Shown here: in pieces, positions 25,800-32,445 of the stretch
Layout: each line of letters starts with the position of its first letter
How positions within the stretch are numbered: the stretch's first letter is position 1
Origin: CG2-30-51-40 sp041753575
GTDB lineage: Bacteria; Desulfobacterota; DSM-4660; Desulfatiglandales; Desulfatiglandaceae
DNA length: 35,895 nt
Direction of reading: 5' to 3'
NCBI GenBank assembly: GCA_041753575.1
Contig: JBGSUA010000142.1
Span: 1 to 35,895, forward strand
Translations under genes and position numbers: made by a program
Notes under the pieces: model-generated
Seen by the model: only the letters and a program-made list of their open reading frames with translations
Databases searched by the model: none
Told to the model about the DNA's origin: nothing

Positions 25800-26359
25800 A
25801 GAAAATAGCCATGGACTCATATTTACTGCGCATAGACAATGAATCCTGCTGGGGATGCAAGGCCTGCGAGGTTGCGTGCAAGCAGGAAAACAGATCACCT
25901 GTCGGCATTAAACTGCTCCAGGTCACGGAAGATGCTCTCAGAATGACCGGCGAAAGATTGGATTTCTCCTATCGGGTCAATACCTGTCGGCATTGCGAGA
26001 AACCTGAGTGCGTGTCGGCCTGCCCCGAAAAAGCAATTGCCAAAAGAGAGGATGGAATCGTCATCCTGAACGAGAAAGCGTGTGTCGGATGTGGCCTCTG
26101 CGTTGATGCATGCCCTTATCACGCCATTTCTTTCGACAGCGAGCGGCAAGTGGCAACCAAGTGCAACCTGTGCTATCACAGAGTAGATCGGGGGCTTATC
26201 CCCGCTTGTGCCGATAGTGTGTGCCTCGCCCACTGCATCTATTTTGGCGCTCCTTATGAAATAGAGAAAATGATGAGAAAAAGAAGTAAGGAAGTCCATA
26301 TAAGGAGCCATCTTGAGTCACCTACTCGCACTAAGCCACAGGGCAGGCCTATATTATAG
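25796..26359 (+). CDS. Four-cluster ferredoxin subunit (PsrB/DmsB-type)
   Basis: 187-aa iron-sulfur electron-transfer subunit. Seventeen cysteines form four cluster-binding sets: Cys18/21/24/28, 64/67/72/76, 96/99/102/106, and 123/126/138/143/147 (ending AHCIYFG). This matches the DmsB/PsrB/PhsB-type subunit. The start is the ATG at 25796, in an ATGA overlap with the catalytic gene; an upstream frame from 25646 lies inside that gene and is spurious. No membrane anchor gene follows, so the enzyme probably exchanges electrons with a soluble partner. A dyad GGCGATC (26370) and GATCGCC (26442) with a T run downstream may act as a weak terminator. Confidence 0.9.
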   Translation: MKKIAMDSYLLRIDNESCWGCKACEVACKQENRSPVGIKLLQVTEDALRMTGERLDFSYRVNTCRHCEKPECVSACPEKAIAKREDGIVILNEKACVGCGLCVDACPYHAISFDSERQVATKCNLCYHRVDRGLIPACADSVCLAHCIYFGAPYEIEKMMRKRSKEVHIRSHLESPTRTKPQGRPIL

Positions 26360-26454
26360 CGGCCTCCAGGGCGATCAAACTGAGGGTGGTTATAAACTGG
26401 AAGCCATCTTTTTCGCTGACAGACTCAATCCTAATAGATTAGATCGCCTTTTGC

Positions 26455-27066
26455 TCAAGCCATAAGTTTCTTTGCGATCCTTGCAACATGTTCTCCCTGG
26501 AAACGAGCTCCAGCAAGCTCGTTGTTGCTGGGAATACGACTCCCGTCACCACCGGCGATGGTGGATGCGCCGTACGGAGAACAGCCGCTGATCTCATCCA
26601 TGGTCATCTGCCCTTTGAACGCATACGGCAGTCCTACAATTACCATGCCTAGATGCAGCAGAGTAAAGTGGAAACTGATGATCGTAGATTCCTGCCCGCC
26701 GTGCTGGGTGTTGGAGCTGGTGACAACGCTTCCCACTTTCCCGACCAGCGCTCCCTTCATCCATAGCTGTCCCGTAGCATCAAGGAACTGCCGCATCTGG
26801 CCGCACATATTGCCAAAACGCGTCGGTGTTCCAAAGATGATGGCGTCGGCTTCGCCCAGCTCATCTACAGTGCATACAGGAACATGGGCCTGCTGTTTCT
26901 GAGCTTCAACCGCACCCATCTTTTCCAACACCTCTGCCGCCAGAGTCTCTGGTACTCGGCGGAGCACGGCTTCCACATTCTCCATCGAACGTGCTCCTTC
27001 AGCGGCCGCCTTAGCCAGCTTATATACGTGTCCATACATCGAGTAGTAAACGACCAATACCTTCAT
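26455..27066 (-). CDS. wrbA: NAD(P)H:quinone oxidoreductase WrbA
   Basis: 203-aa flavodoxin-like FMN enzyme that reduces quinones by two electrons, protecting against redox cycling. The N-terminus VLVVYYSMYGHVYKLA is the FMN phosphate loop; FGTPTRFGNMCGQMRQFLD and TSSNTQHGGQEST are typical WrbA segments, and GCSPYGASTIAGGDGSR occurs near the C-terminus. A perfect AAAGGAGG ribosome binding site lies upstream of the ATG. It is convergent with the Mo/W pair, 95 bases apart. The family is common in anaerobes that meet oxygen or quinones. Confidence 0.96.
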   Translation of the reverse strand: MKVLVVYYSMYGHVYKLAKAAAEGARSMENVEAVLRRVPETLAAEVLEKMGAVEAQKQQAHVPVCTVDELGEADAIIFGTPTRFGNMCGQMRQFLDATGQLWMKGALVGKVGSVVTSSNTQHGGQESTIISFHFTLLHLGMVIVGLPYAFKGQMTMDEISGCSPYGASTIAGGDGSRIPSNNELAGARFQGEHVARIAKKLMA

Positions 27067-27327
27067 GAATACCTCCTTTCTTATGCTCTAAGGGATAAGC
27101 TTACCGGCGGCAATATAGCACAGTAGAATTGCCGCCCGGAGATTTTATAGATGTTATAGGTTTTAAAATTATTTTTTCCTTTGCAATCTTGACTCCTGTA
27201 ATTTACCGTGAAAATACCCTCACCAACCCAGAGGGCAGGGATCAGGGATTAGGGATTAGTAAAAGAGGTCTGCTCTCTCATCTGAGGAAAGGGGATTTTC
27301 ATGCTCGGGGGTGACAAAATATTGCTG
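27067..27327. other. AT-rich spacer downstream of wrbA start, with 7-bp tandem repeat
   Basis: About 260 bases of low-GC sequence without a gene. A short 7-base tandem repeat (CAGGGAT, CAGGGAT, TAGGGAT, TAG) occupies 27236-27259. Together with the toxin remnant next to it, this is consistent with decayed accessory DNA. Confidence 0.55.
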
Positions 27328-27528
27328 TCATGAACGTTTGATTGGCAATAAAGATGCACAATACTGAAAATGATTGCCAGGTGTATAAATTGACATCTTA
27401 TGACTGTATGCCAAAGAACAAATTACGAAATCAATATTTGAACCTTGAATTCCCTTGCTCCTTGCCAAATTAAAAGATTCTGCTGCTAATTCAAAATCTC
27501 TGACGAGCAGGGATAACACTGTCATCAA
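27328..27528 (-). pseudogene. C-terminal remnant of a VapC-type PIN-domain toxin
   Basis: A 66-residue frame matches the C-terminal half of PIN-domain toxins of the VapC family, in the pattern GIQGSNIDFVICSLA then the acidic-residue region and LLPIK. PIN proteins are about 130-140 aa and need an N-terminal metal-binding Asp; none is visible here, and a TAG stop lies immediately upstream in frame. The acidic residue that normally closes the C-terminal motif (TTDxDF) reads TPGNHF, so two metal ligands are lost. No antitoxin gene was found nearby. This is a broken gene in AT-rich DNA. Confidence 0.65.
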
Positions 27529-27658
27529 CCGCTAAATTAGTCGCCATGCAGCGCCTCTTTTTACACTCTTATTTATACATTATAATGTGTGAAAAGTTGA
27601 GGTTAGACAAGTTTTTTTTACAAATAACGATTAGGTTAACTGGGAGCTTGTTTTCAGG

Positions 27659-28324
27659 TCAGTACCTAAGGATTCTTACGGCTCTCTTTTCTTTTCCTTC
27701 CAGATCCGAATCCGTGTCCACCCATTCCTCACGCAGGATCTCACGATAATCGGAAGGAACGAAGGCCCTGCCGCCGTCCCCTATCAGGATGGTGACGGAT
27801 CTGTCCCTGCACCCGGCAAGCAAACTCGCCAAGGCAAGGGACTCCGGCTTTGCGTAAAAAAAATCAGAGCACAAGATGAGTTGAGCATGCCCGACCGACC
27901 CGGATTCAATGTGGTTTTCCGAATCGAACTGAAGGCTCACCCTGTTATGCGCGCCGTTTTGGCGGGCGATCTCGATCGCGACAGGGTCAACGTCGTTGGC
28001 CGTAACGGTTCGGGCTCCGGCCTTGCTGGCGGCGATGGATGCCACCGCTCCCCCACAGCCGATCTCGATCACTTCCCTGCCCATCACGAGATCCGGCTGA
28101 TCGAGAATAAAACGTGCAAGGACCTGGGCCGCCGGCCAGACCACCGCCCAGAAAGGGACAGGACATTGCCGTTCAGCCTCCTGCTCCCACGCCTCCCAGA
28201 AAGCGAAAACCGCCTGTGACCTTCGGACCTTGATCTCTGGGCAGCCGGTCACAGAGGCAAAGGGGCAAAGTTCCTCCAGGAGCTCAGGGGAAGGCATGTG
28301 GATTGGAAGAGCGCGTCGGATCAT
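27659..28324 (-). CDS. SAM-dependent methyltransferase, ETF-beta-KMT/PrmA-like
   Basis: 221-aa class I methyltransferase. PFWAVVWPAAQVLARFI followed by VIEIGCGGAVASIAASKAGA (SAM-binding motif I), then TANDVDPVAIEIARQNGAHN (motif II) and LILCSDFFY (post-motif) resemble the METTL20/ETF-beta lysine methyltransferase group, related to PrmA. The substrate is probably a protein lysine, but is not shown by sequence alone. An ATG at 28324 with AGGA 9 bases upstream is preferred over ATG-initiated longer frames (up to 28390) because the first 22 residues are not family-like. It follows the acyl-CoA ligase gene by 280 bases on the same strand. Confidence 0.8.
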   Translation of the reverse strand: MIRRALPIHMPSPELLEELCPFASVTGCPEIKVRRSQAVFAFWEAWEQEAERQCPVPFWAVVWPAAQVLARFILDQPDLVMGREVIEIGCGGAVASIAASKAGARTVTANDVDPVAIEIARQNGAHNRVSLQFDSENHIESGSVGHAQLILCSDFFYAKPESLALASLLAGCRDRSVTILIGDGGRAFVPSDYREILREEWVDTDSDLEGKEKRAVRILRY

Positions 28325-28604
28325 GAGGAATATCCTATCTCCGAAAAACATGACCCGCCAGTAAAAAGTCCTGTAGAGTGAATTTGACAATTGCTTTGAA
28401 GCCAGTAGACGCGACGGTCATGGATTTATGGAAAGCTACTTGAATGGCTTTAAAGCTTAAATAGTGTAGTTGGCAGCACTGCTTGCTGTCAAACTTCTAG
28501 AGGAAGCTGGCAGTCTCCTGTGGTCCCCCTGTCATGTGGAAAGGGATTGCCCAAAACCGCTCAAATTAATACAATGTCCTCGAATCCGGACCGCTTTTCT
28601 TTTG

Positions 28605-30020
28605 CTATGACCGGCTCAGACGGTGCAAGGCCGCGAGGGCGCGCACGGCCTTTTCGGGAGACGGGAAAACCGGAACGCCATTTTCTTCAAGCCACATCAG
28701 ATTCTCATGCCTTCCGGAATCCATCCCGGCAAGCCAAAGGACGATGGGCTTGCCCGCCACCGCGGCCTGGCAAAAGATCCCCATGAGCTCCTTTGGAAAC
28801 ATAAGGGCCTCCGGGTGAATCTGGATAGCCAGCGCATCAACATCGGGCTCTGCAACCATCGCATCGAGGATGATCGGATAGATGACCCCCGTACCGTGAA
28901 ACTGCATGGTGAGGCCGAGGTCCCAAGGGTTGGCTGGGATATCCCAGGCGGGAAAGATCGCCCTCAGCTTATCCACCGTTGCGCTGCCTGCCTCTGCGAG
29001 TCTAAGTCCTTCCTGTTCAAGGAGGTCTGTTACGATCACGCCCTCCCCGCCTGGGAACGTCGCGATGAACACCCGGTTGCTCTTTAAGGAGAGTGGGCCG
29101 AAGCGCTCCAGCGCACGCGTCAGATCAAAAAAATCTTCCAGGCTGTGGGCGCGCAGAGCTCCGCACTGTTCCATGGCGCCGTCGAAGACGCGGTCATTTC
29201 CCTGTACCAAGGCCCCGGTATGAGAGAGGGCGGCCTTGGCGCCGGCCTCGCTCCTGCCCGACTTGAGGACCACAACGCGCTTTCCCTGCGTCGAGGCCTT
29301 GCGGATGAGCCGCAGGAATTCCCTGCCTTCTCCCCCGATGCTTTCCAGATGAATCCCGATCACGTGTGTCTCCGGGTCTTCGACCAGATAGCTCAGGGCG
29401 TCCACCTCGTTTACATCCATCTTGTTGCCGAGATCAATAAGCTTATTGAGGTGATAATTGAAATCTGTCAGGAGCCATCCGGACCGCGGCTCGTAGAGGC
29501 CTGACTGAAAGATAAGGGAAAGGCCGCCCGCCTTTATGGATTCGATTGGATGGAAGCTGATGCAGAAGCCCGCCCTCACGTTTATAGGACTCAGAGCATT
29601 GGGGCCGATGACCCGGATACCGCTTTTCCTGACCGTTCGAGCCATATCCGCCTGAACCCTCTTGCCTTCCTCTCCGGCCTCGGAAAACCCACCTGCGATG
29701 AGGGTGACCCGCCTGATGCCTTTCTCCACACACTCTTTCAATACACCAGGCGTAACCGCGTATGAAACTCCTATGACGGCTAGATCTACGGTTTCGGGGA
29801 TTTCTTTCACGCTCGGATAGGCTTTGAGGCCCAAGATCTCCTTTTCACTCGGGTTAACCGGATAGATCCTTCCCTGAAACCCAAGCCTGATCAAATTGGC
29901 AACGATCTGGTAGTTTATGCGAGCCGGGTTGTTGGATGCGCCCACGATAGCAACGCTCTCCGGCGCGAAAAACCTGGCGAGAAAATGCCCGTTGTTTCTG
30001 TGAAAGTCTTTTGGTGACAT
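28605..30020 (-). CDS. ADP-forming acyl-CoA synthetase, alpha-type subunit, no ATP-grasp domain
   Basis: 471-aa CoA-binding plus ligase-CoA protein of the NDP-forming acyl-CoA synthetase family. It should convert an acyl-CoA plus ADP and phosphate to an acid plus ATP, or the reverse. The N-terminal Rossmann CoA-binding domain is seen (VAIVGASNNPARIN; IYPVNPSEKEILG); a SQSG-type FQSGLYEPRSG, then the ligase domain with the phosphohistidine segment KAALSHTGALVQGNDRVFDG. The ATP-grasp beta domain is missing, so a separate beta subunit is required and none is seen in the window. A longer frame to 30122 is not used: the ATG at 30020 has GAGAGGAA upstream and begins at the domain. Compositionally richer in G and C than the surroundings by eye. 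Confidence 0.85.
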   Translation of the reverse strand: MSPKDFHRNNGHFLARFFAPESVAIVGASNNPARINYQIVANLIRLGFQGRIYPVNPSEKEILGLKAYPSVKEIPETVDLAVIGVSYAVTPGVLKECVEKGIRRVTLIAGGFSEAGEEGKRVQADMARTVRKSGIRVIGPNALSPINVRAGFCISFHPIESIKAGGLSLIFQSGLYEPRSGWLLTDFNYHLNKLIDLGNKMDVNEVDALSYLVEDPETHVIGIHLESIGGEGREFLRLIRKASTQGKRVVVLKSGRSEAGAKAALSHTGALVQGNDRVFDGAMEQCGALRAHSLEDFFDLTRALERFGPLSLKSNRVFIATFPGGEGVIVTDLLEQEGLRLAEAGSATVDKLRAIFPAWDIPANPWDLGLTMQFHGTGVIYPIILDAMVAEPDVDALAIQIHPEALMFPKELMGIFCQAAVAGKPIVLWLAGMDSGRHENLMWLEENGVPVFPSPEKAVRALAALHRLSRS

Positions 30021-30663
30021 TTTGTTCCTCTCTGTCTCAAATCCTGGTGCAAGGGCTCCTCTCATGCGGGAAAACTGCCACCTTGGTGACCGCAGGATAA
30101 TGAATTTAAAAATAATCGGCAATCTCTTTTGAGAGTACGCAGAAACGTTCCCTGAAAGGGATCCCGCCTTGATTCATTCATCTTGGGTCGGATCAAGGCA
30201 ACGACTTAAAATGCTGCCACAAGTACGGAGGAGTGGCCTTCAAAAAGCGGAGTCAGTTATAAGACAAATCTTGCCGATTGCTAACGACCTGGCTGTTGTT
30301 ATCGGGACAATTTTCAGATGCCATGAGTGGGACTCGATAGTCAATAATTTCCATGTGAAAAGGAAGGGATTGGAGGAATTTGTAACTTGGATGAGTTAAT
30401 AAAGGCGAAGGTTCAATTATGCTCGTAATTATTTCTTGACCGATTATCGCAGACAGAGAGGGGACTGAGACATTTCATCCTACGCAACAGGCCCTTGTAG
30501 TTGCCGTTGATTAACACAAAAAGGCATCTTGACTCGAGCGAAAATGAGGATTCCCACACTGTTGCCTGCAAGAAAACCAGCCCGCCTTTCCCAGCGCGGT
30601 ATTTTTGAGCTCAATCCCTGCAATATAATAGCCCCGGAAATTTCTGCGAGTTTGAGGCCATGT
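30021..30663. other. Region without a supported gene, 643 bases
   Basis: Between the acyl-CoA ligase start and the 54-aa gene. It holds a TTG-initiated frame of 76 codons (30169-30399) without ribosome binding site or motif; no hairpin-T-run terminator is obvious. It marks the right side of the accessory-looking segment. No att-like repeat of the tRNA-Arg 3' end was found here by eye. Confidence 0.5.
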
Positions 30664-30828
30664 TTACCGGTCCTCCGCTTCAGGGGTCACTTCTTCTTCA
30701 GTCGCCTCGTTTTCAACAGCATTTTCAACCGACTTATTTTCCAGCTTGCGTTGTTTTTTTTCCTCTTTCTTCTTTTTCTTGGCCAATTCTTTCTGCCGCT
30801 TCTTAAACTCGTAATTGGGTCTTGCCAT
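30664..30828 (-). CDS. Small Lys-rich protein (54 aa)
   Basis: 54-aa protein starting MARPNYEFKKRQKELAKKKK, a basic helix-like segment followed by an acidic C-terminus. The ATG at 30828 is preceded by AAAGGA. Longer frames upstream lack family resemblance. Proteins of this form are often found next to cold-shock genes in related bacteria, as here; a nucleic-acid-binding role is suggested but not demonstrated. Confidence 0.7.
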   Translation of the reverse strand: MARPNYEFKKRQKELAKKKKKEEKKQRKLENKSVENAVENEATEEEVTPEAEDR

Positions 30829-30924
30829 GGCATTTCCTTTCTGGTTGATTGCCGGGGCCCGACGGACCCTGATGACAGGTAAAGGAATCTTAGCCTGCAT
30901 AATTGTGGTTTGATCGGAACAATC

Positions 30925-30960
30925 ACAAAAATGGCATCCCCCGTATTACAGGAGATGCCT
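30925..30960 (-). terminator. Rho-independent terminator of the cold-shock gene
   Basis: On the minus strand, GGCATCTCC and GGGGGATGCC form a stem with a short loop, followed by ATTTTTGTG. It lies about 22 bases after the csp stop. Confidence 0.85.
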
Positions 30961-30981
30961 CTAATTGTCTAGGAAAGCAGG

Positions 30982-31182
30982 TTATACAGCAGTCACGTTG
31001 ACAGCGGACGGACCTTTTTTCCCTTGCTCAATCTCGAAGGTCACTCGCGCACCTTCACTCAGGGATTTAAAACCGGTCGCATTGATTGCACTATGATGCA
31101 CAAATACATCCGGTCCGTTTTCCTGCTCAATAAATCCAAAACCCTTTTGGTCATTAAACCACTTCACAGTCCCATTTGCCAT
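30982..31182 (-). CDS. csp: Cold-shock domain protein (CspA family)
   Basis: 66-aa single-stranded nucleic-acid chaperone. It carries both RNA-binding motifs, KGFGFIEQ (RNP1) and DVFVHHSAI (RNP2), and the FNDQKGFGF pattern after MANGTVKW. An AAAGGAGG ribosome binding site lies before the ATG. It has its own terminator and a long upstream region that may be a leader. Its basic small neighbour (30664-30828) lies downstream on the same strand but beyond the terminator. Confidence 0.96.
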   Translation of the reverse strand: MANGTVKWFNDQKGFGFIEQENGPDVFVHHSAINATGFKSLSEGARVTFEIEQGKKGPSAVNVTAV

Positions 31183-31348
31183 GATATCATCCTCCTTTCG
31201 ACAAATTTCAACGTTGCAGACTGAAGGATGATAACCCTTAATAAACGGATAATCCCTACAGAGAGAAACCCCCCCGCCAATTTACGGCGAGACTTAATTG
31301 ATGTTATCATCATAAGCACCTTTATATGTAATAGCAAGGCATATTATA
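31183..31348 (-). promoter_or_regulatory. Candidate csp leader region (about 155 bases) with TATAAT
   Basis: TATAAT on the minus strand (31343-31348) could start a transcript about 155 bases before the csp ATG, similar in length to the known regulatory leader of E. coli cspA. A CGCC/GGCG hairpin is visible around 31270-31290. No convincing -35 element is seen. Length and position are suggestive only. Confidence 0.35.
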
Positions 31349-31551
31349 CTTCTTTTTCAAAATCCGCTGGCTATCGCCCCAATCTAAGCATTATACGTCC
31401 TTTCGCCCATATCGAGAGGGACGGTAATTTTTAATCGTATAGTTATTCAGTGAAGCAGGCCCTAAGCCTCTCATAGGCTGCTCCTCCAATCAAATCCGTC
31501 TCCGCTTTTTTAAGGATTGGCTATGCAGAGTTGATATTCCTCACAAATGTC
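31349..31551. other. Intergenic region before the chemosensory group
   Basis: AT-rich stretch with no gene supported; the divergent spacer between the csp leader and the chemosensory promoter. Confidence 0.5.
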
Positions 31552-31580
31552 TTGACGGCGCAATGTGTCCCTAATATTTT
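31552..31580 (+). promoter_or_regulatory. Candidate sigma70 promoter of the HTH-cheW-mcp-kinase group
   Basis: TTGACG (31552-31557), 17 bases, TATTTT (31575-31580). Good spacing and partial matches to the consensus. A start about 31587 would give an 85-base leader before the HTH gene. Confidence 0.5.
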
Positions 31581-31671
31581 AAGCGCAATATAACGCTACA
31601 CAAGGCAAGCGCTTCTTGGTGGTCTAGGTATGCCTTACGGTCAGCTAACCTATAACGCAAGGTGGTTATTG

Positions 31672-31863
31672 ATGCTAACCAAGAAGGATTCCTTAAATAC
31701 CGGTGAGGCTGCCCAACTACTTACCGTTCATGTTGAAACGATACGCCGCCTGTCCAGAAGCGGCGGAATCCCGGCCTTTAGGGCCGGCAGTGAGCATTAT
31801 CAGGATCAAAGGCGTTCCATACCGGCTGTAAACGACCACCTCACCATCGAAACCAAGAAATAG
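31672..31863 (+). CDS. Excisionase-type/helix-turn-helix protein (63 aa), C-terminus possibly decayed
   Basis: 63-aa protein with a single helix-turn-helix of the HTH_17/excisionase type: LNTGEAAQLLTVHVETIRRLSRSGGIPAFRAG. The normal continuation (a Gly-Arg-rich wing and a short helix) is replaced by SEHYQDQRRSIPAVNDHL, which suggests divergence or an old frameshift. The ATG at 31672 (residue 15 of a longer frame from 31630) has AAGGTGG upstream. It is a probable small DNA-binding regulator at the head of the chemosensory group, but partner and target are unknown. Confidence 0.6.
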   Translation: MLTKKDSLNTGEAAQLLTVHVETIRRLSRSGGIPAFRAGSEHYQDQRRSIPAVNDHLTIETKK

Positions 31864-31926
31864 CCTCCGGCAAGGTTCTAGCTGGTTGCTTTTTCTTGGA
31901 GCTTACAGGGAAAGGAGTTCATGCTC

Positions 31927-32445
31927 ATGGAATCAATAAATTCTAAAGAGGATGCAGTTCCGAGGTTGAAAGAAGGCAAGTATCTGACATTTTCGCTTCA
32001 GGGAGAGGAGTACGGTATAGGGATACTGAAGATCAAGGAGATCATAGGACTGATGCCGATTACAAGGGTTCCCAAGACTCCAACCTTTGTCAAAGGGGTT
32101 ATAAATCTCAGGGGCAAGGTGATCCCGATAATGGACCTGAGACTCAGATTCGGCATGGAACCTGCGGAATACACGGAGCGGACATGCATAATCGTAGTGG
32201 AGATGGCATCCACGAAGGGCAATATCATGATAGGCCTGATAGTTGATTCCGTATCGGAGGTCCTGAACATAAAACACGAAGATATCGAGGAGACGCCCTC
32301 TTTCGGGACTAAGCTTGACACGGAATACATCCTTGGTATGGCCAAGGTGAATAAAGGAGTAAAGATCCTGTTAGATATAGACAGAGTTCTGACTGCCGAG
32401 GAAATAGCCCAGGTTAGATCTGGAAACGGAGGATGTGTAAGATGA
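31927..32445 (+). CDS. cheW: CheW chemotaxis adaptor
   Basis: 172-aa adaptor linking chemoreceptors to the CheA kinase. The CheW fold is visible from KYLTFSLQGEEYGIGILKIKEII through INLRGKVIPIMDLRLRFGM and IGLIVDSVSEVLNI to the C-terminal GVKILLDIDRVL. The ATG at 31927 is preferred over that at 31921 because AAGGAG then has a 9-base spacing. It overlaps the chemoreceptor start by four bases (ATGA), indicating coupled translation. No cheA, cheY, cheB or cheR is in the window. Confidence 0.93.
   Translation: MESINSKEDAVPRLKEGKYLTFSLQGEEYGIGILKIKEIIGLMPITRVPKTPTFVKGVINLRGKVIPIMDLRLRFGMEPAEYTERTCIIVVEMASTKGNIMIGLIVDSVSEVLNIKHEDIEETPSFGTKLDTEYILGMAKVNKGVKILLDIDRVLTAEEIAQVRSGNGGCVR

Noticed and set aside
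26365..26452. Strong terminator after the Mo/W pair
   Set aside because: GGCGATC/GATCGCC arms are 65 bases apart; too long a loop for a simple terminator, though the T run is noted.
30169..30399. 76-codon plus-strand frame beginning TTG
   Set aside because: No ribosome binding site, no recognised motif, in a low-information spacer.
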